64,000 nt of DNA from Clostridium sp. MB40-C1 (GTDB lineage Bacteria > Bacillota > Clostridia > Clostridiales > Clostridiaceae), in contig NZ_CP133189.1 of the NCBI RefSeq assembly GCF_030913655.1, positions 2,542,001 to 2,606,000 on the forward strand. The letters are read 5' to 3'. A program made the position numbers and the translations under genes. Under the pieces are notes generated by a model that was not told where the DNA came from, did not search any database, and saw only the letters and a program-made list of their open reading frames with translations. Below are positions 1-8,500 of the stretch, one piece after another. Numbering within the stretch: position 1 is the first letter of the stretch; every line of letters starts with the position of its first letter.

Positions 1-122
1 TATAGGCATAATTTACATGTATTTTATTTAAGCTTCTTATAAATATATATATCCTTCTAAGACAAACTAAGTATATATCTAAAATAAAGAATCTTCAATT
101 ACAAACAAAGGGGAAATCTACA

Positions 123-959
123 ATGAAAAAATTATTCTCTACAACATTATTTAAAACATCATTTATAATGCAATTGTTTTTTTTACTAATATTTTTTTTC
201 CAATGTAATTCTTCTAATGCTTTAGCGCAGAATATTTATGAGAATAAGCTTTTATTAGCTTCCCCATGCTCAACTTCCAATACTAACTTTATTTCTCTCT
301 ATTCTGCAAATATCCCTAAAACCAAAATAGCTTATTTAACTTTTGATGATGGACCTTCTAATAATACTGAAAAAATACTTAAAATACTAGATGATTATAA
401 CATTAAAGCTACTTTTTTTGTAACAGGAGCTTCTGCTAAAAGCGGACTAGAAATTTATAAAACAATCGCTAGTAAAGGTCATTCTATTGGCAATCATACT
501 TATAGTCATAATTATAGTAAAATATATAAAAGCATAGAAGATTTTATAGCTGACTTTAATAAGTTAGAAAAATATTTAAATAACTCTATAGGTATAAATA
601 CTAATTTAGTTCGTCTTCCTGGAGGTAGCAACAATACTATAAGCCATAAATATGGAGGTAATGACATAATGGTAAGTATAAGTAAATATTTAATAGACAA
701 TGGTTATACTTATTTTGATTGGAATGTGGATTCTACTGATGCCTCTGTAAAAACTCAAGATAAAAACAAAATAGTCAATTCAGTATTAAATAATAGCAAA
801 AATAAAAACGCAATCATAATTCTTATGCATGATGGTCCATTAAAAACCTCTACAGTAAAAGCCCTTCCTGAAATTGTAGAAGGTTTAAAAAAACAAGGCT
901 TTGAGTTTAAACCGTTATCTTCTGAATCATACGTTACTCAATTTCTAAGAGCAAAATAA
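123..959 (+). CDS. Secreted polysaccharide deacetylase (NodB domain)
   Basis: Predicted carbohydrate esterase family 4 enzyme that removes N-acetyl groups from an extracellular or cell-wall polymer. A hydrophobic signal segment covers about residues 10-36. The NodB motif TFDDGPS contains the catalytic and metal-binding Asp pair (about D75-D76), and the metal histidines lie in HSIGNHTYSH (about H125 and H129). Later motifs are RLPGG and LMHDGP, the latter carrying the second catalytic His. The length of 278 residues is usual for a single-domain enzyme. It starts at an ATG behind AAAGGGGAA. It stands alone, followed by an inverted repeat. The substrate (peptidoglycan or another glycan) cannot be read from the sequence. 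Confidence 0.9.
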   Translation: MKKLFSTTLFKTSFIMQLFFLLIFFFQCNSSNALAQNIYENKLLLASPCSTSNTNFISLYSANIPKTKIAYLTFDDGPSNNTEKILKILDDYNIKATFFVTGASAKSGLEIYKTIASKGHSIGNHTYSHNYSKIYKSIEDFIADFNKLEKYLNNSIGINTNLVRLPGGSNNTISHKYGGNDIMVSISKYLIDNGYTYFDWNVDSTDASVKTQDKNKIVNSVLNNSKNKNAIIILMHDGPLKTSTVKALPEIVEGLKKQGFEFKPLSSESYVTQFLRAK

Positions 960-1031
960 ATATACAATTATTGAAATTTAATAATTCAAATTTGAAATGC
1001 TTATTTATTTTATTATTAGTATCCTATTAAC

Positions 1032-1146
1032 AAAAATCAGTGCTGTCGCATTAAGAAATTTACATACAATATACTATTTTGAAAGTTTAAATTCAATACA
1101 ATATATTGTAGGATTTATTATTAGTGCGACAGCCCTATTTTTTGTT
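1032..1146. repeat. Imperfect inverted repeat, possible terminator
   Basis: The arms are GCTGTCGCATTAA near 1042-1054 and TTAGTGCGACAGC near 1121-1133, with further matches around ACAATATA inside. On the plus strand the right arm is followed by CCTATTTTTT, so it could end the deacetylase transcript. The loop is long for a simple terminator, so a small mobile palindrome is an alternative. The rest of the 960-1341 gap shows no gene. Confidence 0.5.
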
Positions 1147-1341
1147 CAGTAAAATATTTAAAATTAATTTAATTTTATCACTTTACAACTTCACCATGTT
1201 AAAGTATAATATGATTATAAAATGAGTCTATTAATTGGATATGTTTTAGAAATTGTTGATTCCATATATTGAGCTCAACATTTTAAAACAAAGCCTTATG
1301 ATTAATACATATAAAAATTATAAAGTAGGGGGATTTTATAA

Positions 1342-2136
1342 ATGAAAAAATTAATTATGTTATTATTAAGCTTCATTATAGTATTAGGTCTTTTCGGTTG
1401 TGGTTCTTCTAAAAACTCAGCTGATAATTCTTCAAAAGATGGAATTCCAAAGAAAATAATTGTAGGTTTAGATGATTCTTTTCCACCAATGGGATTTCGC
1501 TCAGATGAAGACAAGATAATAGGTTTTGACATTGATATGGCTAATGAAATGGCTAAAAGAATGGGCGTAGAAATAGAATACATGCCTACAGAATGGAGTG
1601 GAGTAATACCTGCTTTAAAAGCCGAAAAATTTAATGTTGTAATTTCTGCTATGAGTGTTACAGAAGAAAGAAAAAAAGAAATAGCTTTTTCTAATCCATA
1701 TATTTTAGAAAAACAAGTTATTGTTGTAAAAAAAGATAATAAAAATATAAATTCTTCAAAAGATTTGAAAGATAAAATAGTAGGAGTTCAACTTGGAAGT
1801 ACTAGTGCAGAAGCTATAAAGCCAATAAGAAACACAATGAAAGAAGTTAAAGAATATGATAAAAACACTGATGCTCTTCAAGATTTATCTATTGGAAGAC
1901 TTGATGCTGTAGCAGTTGATGAACTTGTTGCAAGGTATTATATAAAAGAACACAATGATAAATATAGAGTAGTTGAAAAAGAAATTTCAAAAGAACCTAT
2001 AGCAATTGGATTTAGAAAAGAGGATACTAATTTAATTCAAAAATTCAATGAAACTTTAAAAGCTATGCAATCAGACGGTACTATGTCAAAAATCTCAAAA
2101 CAATGGTTTGGAGAAGATATTACTAAAATAGATTAA
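1342..2136 (+). CDS. Amino-acid ABC transporter substrate-binding lipoprotein
   Basis: Extracellular solute-binding protein, family 3 (polar amino acids). The N-terminus is a lipoprotein signal with lipobox LFGC (Cys about 20), then a Ser/Asn/Asp-rich linker. The mature part has typical family patches: VGLDDSFPPMGF near the start, FDIDMANEMAKRMGV, FNVVISAMSVTEERKKE and GVQLGSTSAEA. It starts at an ATG behind AGGGGG. The permease follows 26 bp downstream, so the two form an operon. No ATP-binding subunit follows, which is unusual because the three subunits usually cluster. Substrate unknown; cystine, glutamine or another polar amino acid are all possible. Confidence 0.92.
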   Translation: MKKLIMLLLSFIIVLGLFGCGSSKNSADNSSKDGIPKKIIVGLDDSFPPMGFRSDEDKIIGFDIDMANEMAKRMGVEIEYMPTEWSGVIPALKAEKFNVVISAMSVTEERKKEIAFSNPYILEKQVIVVKKDNKNINSSKDLKDKIVGVQLGSTSAEAIKPIRNTMKEVKEYDKNTDALQDLSIGRLDAVAVDELVARYYIKEHNDKYRVVEKEISKEPIAIGFRKEDTNLIQKFNETLKAMQSDGTMSKISKQWFGEDITKID

Positions 2137-2162
2137 TGAAAAGTTAAAGGTGGTGCAGTAAT

Positions 2163-2810
2163 ATGGATGTTACAATTTTAAAGAAAGCTTTCCCCATCCT
2201 ATTAAAGGGAAGCATTATGACAATAGAATTAACAGTAATTGCTATTATAATCGGTACAATTTTAGCTATGTCCATAACATTTTGTAAAATTAGCAACTCA
2301 AAAATACTAAAAATGTTTGGAGATTTTTATACTTGGTTCTTTAGAGGAACACCTTTATTAATACAACTTTTCGTAATATATTACGGTTTCCCTCAGTTGG
2401 GAATAAAATTAGAACCATTTGCTGCTGCCATAATAGGGTTGACTATAAATATATCAGCTTATATTACTGAAATAATTAGAGCTTCTATACAATCAATTGA
2501 CAAAGGTCAATGGGAGGCTTCGAAAGCTTTAGGAATGAATTATTGGCAAACAATGTTTTTAATAATAATTCCTCAAAGTATAAAAAGAATGCTTCCTCCT
2601 ATGTCAAATGAGTTTATAGCCTTACTTAAAGATACATCTCTAGTATCAGCAATATCAATGGGCGACCTTATGAGAAAGTCACAATTATTATATACTGCAA
2701 CCTATAAACCTCTTGAAATATTTTTACTTGCCACAATCCTTTATCTTTTAATGACAACAATATTTACCACATCTTTTAAAGTCCTTGAAAACAGATTTGT
2801 ATTTGAATAA
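2163..2810 (+). CDS. Amino-acid ABC transporter permease (HisM family)
   Basis: Integral membrane subunit of a polar amino-acid importer. About five membrane segments are visible in 215 residues, a normal length. The EAA loop that contacts the ATPase is present at about residues 119-140 (EASKALGMNYWQTMF then IIPQS). RBS AAGGTGG precedes the ATG. It is cotranscribed with the upstream binding protein and ends before a strong hairpin terminator at 2884-2914. The cognate ATPase must be encoded elsewhere or shared with another transporter. Confidence 0.93.
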   Translation: MDVTILKKAFPILLKGSIMTIELTVIAIIIGTILAMSITFCKISNSKILKMFGDFYTWFFRGTPLLIQLFVIYYGFPQLGIKLEPFAAAIIGLTINISAYITEIIRASIQSIDKGQWEASKALGMNYWQTMFLIIIPQSIKRMLPPMSNEFIALLKDTSLVSAISMGDLMRKSQLLYTATYKPLEIFLLATILYLLMTTIFTTSFKVLENRFVFE

Positions 2811-2882
2811 TAATATATCTTTAGGATTACTAAAGGAAATTTTAAAATAATGTAAAAAATACCATTCTTTTAAAATAGAATA

Positions 2883-3001
2883 AAAAAAACACTATCCCGG
2901 TGATAGTGTTTTTAGTATTATATAGGGCAAGACTACTCCTGGGGCGGGAGTGTCTAATTTAATAAAAAGGGGGCTATTCATTCTTTTTATTTTCCCTTAC
3001 A
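2883..3001 (-). ncRNA. Candidate C-rich small RNA
   Basis: A near-consensus sigma-A promoter on the minus strand (-35 TTGCAA at 3036-3031, 17-bp spacer, -10 TATAAT at 3013-3008) points into a gene-free interval ending at the strong terminator 2884-2914. The predicted transcript is about 118 nt. It contains a run GCCCCCTTTTTT and a hairpin whose arms are GACACTCC and GGAGTAGTC with loop CGCCCCA. This is a strikingly GC-rich patch in AT-rich DNA. Exposed C-rich stretches resemble the anti-Shine-Dalgarno loops of Firmicute trans-acting sRNAs. No reading frame of note. Family not recognised. Confidence 0.55.
2884..2914. terminator. Bidirectional rho-independent terminator
   Basis: Hairpin with arms AACACTATC and GATAGTGTT around a CCGGT loop, flanked by A and T runs on both sides. 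It ends the permease operon on the plus strand and the candidate small RNA on the minus strand. Confidence 0.85.
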
Positions 3002-3007
3002 AATGCT

Positions 3008-3036
3008 ATTATATTAAATAAAGCCTTAAATTGCAA
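3008..3036 (-). promoter_or_regulatory. Promoter of the candidate sRNA
   Basis: TTGCAA and TATAAT separated by exactly 17 bp on the minus strand, with the expected start near 3001. It lies between the rluB-type gene end (3117) and the terminator and points away from rluB, so it does not serve a coding gene. Confidence 0.6.
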
Positions 3037-3116
3037 TAGATTTTGCAAATTAAATTGTAAACAAACTGTTATACTAATCTATATCTTTCATAATTCGTTC
3101 ATATTATTGTTGCCAT

Positions 3117-3845
3117 TTATTCCATTTCTAACATATTTTTTAATTCTAATAATTCTTTTTGCGATAATTCTCTATACTCACCTAAATCTAAATTTTTATC
3201 TAAAATTAAATTACCCATTCTTATCCTTTTTAGGTATATTACATTTTTGCCTAAAGACTCAAACATTCTTTTTACTTGATGATATTTCCCTTCTTGAATT
3301 GTAACCTTTACTTCTGAACCATCTTTATCCGTTTTAATAATTTCTAATTTAGCAGGTAAACACTTATATTCATCATCTAAGACTATTCCTTTTTCAAAAG
3401 CCTCAATATCTTCTTCTCCTAAAGACTTATCTATCTCAGCATAATAAAGCTTATCTACATGCCATTTAGGTGAAGTTAATCTATGGTTAAGTGTCCCATC
3501 ATTAGTTATTAATAATAATCCTTCGGTGTCTTTATCTAGTCTTCCTACTGGAAAAGGATTAAATACACCATCTTCATAATCTAACAAATCTATTACTGTC
3601 TCATCGTAATTATCAAAGGTTGCTGATACTACTCCTGCTGGCTTATTCATCATAATATAAACATATTTTCTATAATTAATTTCCTCACCTGAAACTTTTA
3701 TAAGACTTTTTTCAGGGTCTACTTTTATACTGCTATCCTTTATAACCTGGTTATCTACTTCTACTTCACCATTTTTCATAAGCAATTTTATTTCTTTTCT
3801 AGAACCGTAACCTAAATTAGATAAAACCTTGTCTAATCTTTCCAT
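3117..3845 (-). CDS. Pseudouridine synthase, RsuA/RluB family
   Basis: Isomerises a uridine in ribosomal RNA to pseudouridine. An N-terminal S4 RNA-binding domain covers about residues 1-60. The catalytic domain carries GRLDKDTEGLLL with the nucleophilic Asp at about 104, and later the family patch KYHQVKRMFESLGK. The start is placed at ATG 3845 because AAGGAG sits 8 bp upstream; an in-frame GTG at 3854 overlaps that ribosome binding site. The 242-residue length is normal. Whether it modifies 23S (RluB) or 16S (RsuA) RNA cannot be decided here. Monocistronic on this evidence. Confidence 0.9.
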   Translation of the reverse strand: MERLDKVLSNLGYGSRKEIKLLMKNGEVEVDNQVIKDSSIKVDPEKSLIKVSGEEINYRKYVYIMMNKPAGVVSATFDNYDETVIDLLDYEDGVFNPFPVGRLDKDTEGLLLITNDGTLNHRLTSPKWHVDKLYYAEIDKSLGEEDIEAFEKGIVLDDEYKCLPAKLEIIKTDKDGSEVKVTIQEGKYHQVKRMFESLGKNVIYLKRIRMGNLILDKNLDLGEYRELSQKELLELKNMLEME

Positions 3846-4085
3846 TTGTTTCACTCCTTGTTTAGTATTAACTACTAAACCATTTTATCAAACTATACAC
3901 ATTAATGTATATAATAAAAAATTTATAGAGATATTCCTAAAAATTTTCAATACAATTTGTACAGTTCTTAAAGATTTATATTTAATTAAATATAAATCTA
4001 AACTCATTAATTTAAATTTATATATTTCAAAAAAATCTTTTCATGCAATATATTATTCATTTTTTCTTTATATATTATTATTTTT

Positions 4086-6197
4086 TCAACTATCCATTAA
4101 TGTAAAATCAAGTAAAAGAGTGTTTTTTAAAATTTCTTTATTTGTTATTTTATTATCTCCATTTAATATATTTCTTAATACAGGTGTTTCAGTAACCTTA
4201 ACTTTAATAACACAATAATCCTCATAGGAAATTTTTTTATAACTACTTTTAGATAACACTAATATTTTATATATACCCTTTTTAAAAGGTATAAAATCAT
4301 AGTAATTTTTTTTACTATACTTTTGCACTAAATTCCATTCTTTATTTTCCATTAAATAAAATTCGTAAATTACATCTTTCCCTCCGTCACATTCAGCACA
4401 TACCTGTATAGGTTCATTAGGTAAAAATTCAAATCTATCACATTTCAATCTAGTGTTTGTAATAGGAGGAGCATCATTAACTATAACTTCTAATTCTTTT
4501 TCACAATCAAAAACTTTATCACTTTCCCTATTTTTTCCATATACCTTTATTAAATATCTACCACTACACCTAGGAGTTATCTTATATCTTCTACTTTTCA
4601 CATAATCAGTTTCCTCTACTTCATGTCCATTAATTTGAAGAACATATTTTAATAAAATATCACATGTATCCTGAGTAATAACGTCTAAAACTAGTTGTTC
4701 CCCTATTAGATAATATTCCTTTGGATCTGTTAAAATATAGTCTATTTTTGCAGGTATATATTTGTAAGAATTTATATGAATTATATCATGAGCATCAAAT
4801 AACTTATCAGAATACTTGTCTTTAACTCTTATTTCTACCTCAAATTTCCCTGCTTCTTCTGGAACAAATTTAACCCAGTTGCATTCATTATATTCTACCT
4901 TTTCTTTTTCCTCACTATCTTTTTTTACTATAAAGCTATATAGTAATTCTATTCCACCTTCAGCTATTACTTTTATATTTACACTCTCATTTACAAGAAG
5001 ATTCTCTTTCTTATCTAAAATTATTTCATCTATCTTAACAGGGTCTCTAAATAAGTTATCAATTGTAAAATTCATTATTTTATAAGCTTCATACTTATCA
5101 TTACAAGAAACGTCTCTAACATATAACTTTATTTGATATTCTCCTGCTTCTTCAGGCTTCCATAAATATTCATTTGATTTTATGTAACCAGAATCTTCAT
5201 TCTTTGAACCCTCTATTATATATCTATATCTTAAGTCTTTTCCTCCTTTAGCAACTGCTTTCAAAACTATGTCTTTACTTATTGTCTGAGGAGAACTTAT
5301 ATCACTAGTGAAACTTAATATTTGTATTTTTTCATAAGGATCCACATCATAATAAATTATAGCTCTATCATCATAATCATTAGGTGAATATATATCTTTA
5401 GCTAAGCATAAAATTTTGTATCTACCTGGAGTAGTTTCTTTATAACTCACTACCTTTTTAGTTGAATAATCTTGTATACAATCAGATTGTCCAGTTAAAT
5501 TAATTTTTATAAATTTATATAATATCATTCTATTGTCTTGATATTCAGCTTCAACTTCAAAAACCAACTCTTCATTCGTTACTAATAAAGAGCTTAGACA
5601 TTTAAAATTATTTATTTTTAATTTATTTATATCTATAACTTTATAAGCAATTTTCTTAGCATCATCAAATTTTTTTTCAGAATCTATAGACTTACATTGA
5701 ACTAAAATCTCTTGTTCTCCTATCTCTTTAACACTATATACAAACGTATTCTCTGTACAATAGTCTTTAGCTAAAACCCACTTTTCGTCTTTTTTGATAA
5801 AATATCTATAAAGAACAGAATTCTTATTAGTTTCTACTTTTAGATATAATTTTTCTCCTATATTAAATTGTTTTTTACTTAAAAATAATCCCTTTATTAT
5901 AGTACTATCACTATATTCTTCGCCTATAATGTATTCATATTTAGAAACATAATCAAAGGATTTTTCACTATTTTCTTCTTTAGCTTGTACCATTAAAATA
6001 TAACGTCCATCTTTTTCTGGCTTCCAAACTATCTCCTCTACTCGGCTAAAATCTTGTAAAGTTTCCCATGCACCTTCTAGTCCTACTATATATTTAAACA
6101 ATAGATTATCTTTAGGTTTACTTAATATATTTATTTTTATTTCGCTCCCTTTTTTTTGAGGAGACTCTTTATTATATCCTATAAGAATTTCATTCAT
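4086..6197 (-). CDS. Triple-tyrosine (Y_Y_Y) repeat protein
   Basis: A protein of about 703 residues built of roughly seven repeats of 90-100 residues. Each repeat has a pattern of an aromatic-rich strand (such as LLFKYIV, VLYRYFI, LRYRYII, VIYEFYL), then W or Y-K-P, then G-x-Y-x-I-x-V-x-A/K and a D-Y/F-D/E-A motif. This matches the Y_Y_Y beta-sandwich domain, found in the extracellular part of some hybrid two-component sensors. Here there is no signal peptide, membrane segment or kinase domain, so the protein looks cytoplasmic. The start is placed at ATG 6197, 9 bp from GGAG; ATG 6206 abuts the RBS. Function unknown. It is divergent from the pullulanase, with 148 bp between them. Confidence 0.75.
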   Translation of the reverse strand: MNEILIGYNKESPQKKGSEIKINILSKPKDNLLFKYIVGLEGAWETLQDFSRVEEIVWKPEKDGRYILMVQAKEENSEKSFDYVSKYEYIIGEEYSDSTIIKGLFLSKKQFNIGEKLYLKVETNKNSVLYRYFIKKDEKWVLAKDYCTENTFVYSVKEIGEQEILVQCKSIDSEKKFDDAKKIAYKVIDINKLKINNFKCLSSLLVTNEELVFEVEAEYQDNRMILYKFIKINLTGQSDCIQDYSTKKVVSYKETTPGRYKILCLAKDIYSPNDYDDRAIIYYDVDPYEKIQILSFTSDISSPQTISKDIVLKAVAKGGKDLRYRYIIEGSKNEDSGYIKSNEYLWKPEEAGEYQIKLYVRDVSCNDKYEAYKIMNFTIDNLFRDPVKIDEIILDKKENLLVNESVNIKVIAEGGIELLYSFIVKKDSEEKEKVEYNECNWVKFVPEEAGKFEVEIRVKDKYSDKLFDAHDIIHINSYKYIPAKIDYILTDPKEYYLIGEQLVLDVITQDTCDILLKYVLQINGHEVEETDYVKSRRYKITPRCSGRYLIKVYGKNRESDKVFDCEKELEVIVNDAPPITNTRLKCDRFEFLPNEPIQVCAECDGGKDVIYEFYLMENKEWNLVQKYSKKNYYDFIPFKKGIYKILVLSKSSYKKISYEDYCVIKVKVTETPVLRNILNGDNKITNKEILKNTLLLDFTLMDS

Positions 6198-6345
6198 ATT
6201 AATCATCTCCTGATAATATTTTACCTTTATGATATATTATACTATAATTCCAATTTTTGTAAAAGTAATTTTTAATTATTTTGACCCAAATTGATAAATA
6301 TATAATAAAATGTTTATATATGGTTTTTTATATTAGGAGGAACGT

Positions 6346-8475
6346 ATGAATCTATTTAAAATTAAAATATTAGGTTTTTCTAAAATTTTAATAGAAATAT
6401 CTAACCAAGATTACTTCAACATAAATGATTTAATTATTACTAACAATAATAATTTCTTACCAATTGTAAATTTTAGTAAAACTAATGAAAACTCCTTTGT
6501 TCTTTTTCTTAAAGAAAATATAAACATAAAATACTACACTTATATAACCTATAAAGGAGTAACTCTAAAAGCTTTATATAAAGACTTATTTTCTACAAAT
6601 GAGTTCAATAATAAATTTTATTATGATGGAGAATTAGGACTATTTTACTATGAAAATTATTCTACATTTAAACTATGGTCACCTGCCTCTTCTTCTGTAT
6701 CTGTTTTAATATATGAAAGTGGTGATCCTTCAATTTCTGAAGTACCTAAAGAATATCCTATGCATGAAGATAATGGTGTTTGGAAAATAACTATAAATGA
6801 TAATTTAAAAAATTTATTCTATACTTACAAAATAAATGTGTATAACAATACTAATGAAGTTGTTGACCCCTATGCTAAAGCAGTAGGTATAAATGGTCTA
6901 AGAGGTGCAATTATCGATTTAAAAGAAACTAATCCTATTGATTTTGATAAAGATATATACTATACATTTTACCATAATACAGATGCAATAATCTATGAAA
7001 TTAGCATTAGGGATATTTCTTCTCATACCACTAGCACAGCTATAAATAAAGGTAAATTTTTAGCTCTTACTGAAAATTCAAATTGTTTGAACCATATCAA
7101 AGACTTAGGAATTACTCATGTACAAATTATGCCTTGTTTTGATTTTAGTTACACATGTTTAGATGAAAAAAAACCATCTAAAAACTATAATTGGGGATAT
7201 AATCCTCAAAACTACAATGTTCCAGAAGGATCTTATTCATCTAATCCTTATGATCCTAAATGTCGAATTATAGAAATAAAAAAAATGATACAACACTTAC
7301 ACAATAATAATATCCTAGTTAATATGGATGTAGTATATAATCATTTATTTCATAAATCAGAAAATATTTTTGAAAAAATATTCCCAGGATATTATTTTAG
7401 ACTTAATGATTATGGTGAATTTTCTGATGGTTCTGGTTGTGGAAATGACACTGCTTCCGAACACAAAATGATGAGAAAATTTATTATTGATTCTCTCTTA
7501 TATTGGGTGAAAGAATACCATATAGATGGATTTAGATTTGATCTTATGGGTATACACGATGTTGATACTATAAAATCTATTTATAATACTCTTAAAAACT
7601 TTAACAAGCATATAATGCTATATGGTGAAGGGTGGGATCTTAACACTTTATTAGATAAAAACTTAAAAGCCACCGAAAAAAACGCTGAAGCTTTACCAGG
7701 TATAGGCTTTTTTAATGAAACTATAAGAGATACTATAAAAGGTAATGTTTTCTCTCAAAATGATAGAGGCTTTGTTAGTGGAAAAAAAGGGTTAGAAAAT
7801 ATATTAAAATACTGTATTACAGCTTGCTGCTTTTCTAATGAAAGCATAGAAAAAAGATATGTAACACCTGAACAGTCAATAAATTACGTATCTTGTCATG
7901 ATAATTATACCTTATGGGATAAACTTCAGTTTAGTAATAAAAATGATAGTGTAAATGATAGAAAATACATGGTAAAACTTTCCAACGGAATCATATTAAC
8001 TAGTCAGGGAGTTCCTTTTTTACACTCAGGAGTTGAATTCTGTAGGACAAAAAATGGATCTGAAAATAGTTTTAACTCAGGTGATATTATAAATAGTTTA
8101 AATTATAATAGAAAAACTGAGTTTATTGATGTTTATGAATATCATAGAGGATTAATAAAGCTAAGAAAAGAACACCCAGCATTTAGAATGTATTCTACTG
8201 AAGATATAAAAAATCACTTAGAATTTTTATCTAATCCCGCTGATAACACTATAGGATTTATAATAAAAAATCATGCTAATAATGATGCTTGGAATACCAT
8301 TCTAGTCATATATAATCCCAATAAATATGACGTGACATTTAATATACCTTATAGTACTTGGTATAAAGTTGTTAATAAATATAAGGTCTCAACCACTACC
8401 CCCTTAGAAACAATAGTTGGTGACACAATTAATGTTGAAAGTATATCTATGGTTGTGATGTATTCAAAAAAATAA
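6346..8475 (+). CDS. pulA: Type I pullulanase
   Basis: Hydrolyses alpha-1,6 branches of pullulan, glycogen or limit dextrin. N-terminal region and CBM48-like domain (about residues 100-180) precede a GH13 barrel. The type I signature YNWGYNP is at about residue 280. The other conserved regions are VNMDVVYNH, DGFRFDLMG with the nucleophile Asp (about 399), YGEGWD with the acid Glu (about 428), and VSCHDN. No signal peptide is visible, so it is probably intracellular and acts on stored glycogen or imported dextrins. RBS TAGGAGGAA precedes the ATG. It is followed at once by a terminator shared with the convergent VanW gene. Confidence 0.93.
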   Translation: MNLFKIKILGFSKILIEISNQDYFNINDLIITNNNNFLPIVNFSKTNENSFVLFLKENINIKYYTYITYKGVTLKALYKDLFSTNEFNNKFYYDGELGLFYYENYSTFKLWSPASSSVSVLIYESGDPSISEVPKEYPMHEDNGVWKITINDNLKNLFYTYKINVYNNTNEVVDPYAKAVGINGLRGAIIDLKETNPIDFDKDIYYTFYHNTDAIIYEISIRDISSHTTSTAINKGKFLALTENSNCLNHIKDLGITHVQIMPCFDFSYTCLDEKKPSKNYNWGYNPQNYNVPEGSYSSNPYDPKCRIIEIKKMIQHLHNNNILVNMDVVYNHLFHKSENIFEKIFPGYYFRLNDYGEFSDGSGCGNDTASEHKMMRKFIIDSLLYWVKEYHIDGFRFDLMGIHDVDTIKSIYNTLKNFNKHIMLYGEGWDLNTLLDKNLKATEKNAEALPGIGFFNETIRDTIKGNVFSQNDRGFVSGKKGLENILKYCITACCFSNESIEKRYVTPEQSINYVSCHDNYTLWDKLQFSNKNDSVNDRKYMVKLSNGIILTSQGVPFLHSGVEFCRTKNGSENSFNSGDIINSLNYNRKTEFIDVYEYHRGLIKLRKEHPAFRMYSTEDIKNHLEFLSNPADNTIGFIIKNHANNDAWNTILVIYNPNKYDVTFNIPYSTWYKVVNKYKVSTTTPLETIVGDTINVESISMVVMYSKK

Positions 8476-8500
8476 AAGTGCGTAATCGCACTTTTATTTT
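8473..8500. terminator. Bidirectional terminator
   Basis: Hairpin AAAAGTGCG / CGCACTTTT with loop TAAT and flanking A and T runs. It separates convergent pulA and the VanW-family gene and overlaps the end of both. Confidence 0.85.

Noticed and set aside
3829-4218. 129-codon plus-strand frame overlapping two minus-strand gene ends
   Set aside because: Its composition is that of AT-rich spacer DNA, it has no RBS, and it overlaps rluB and the triple-tyrosine gene.
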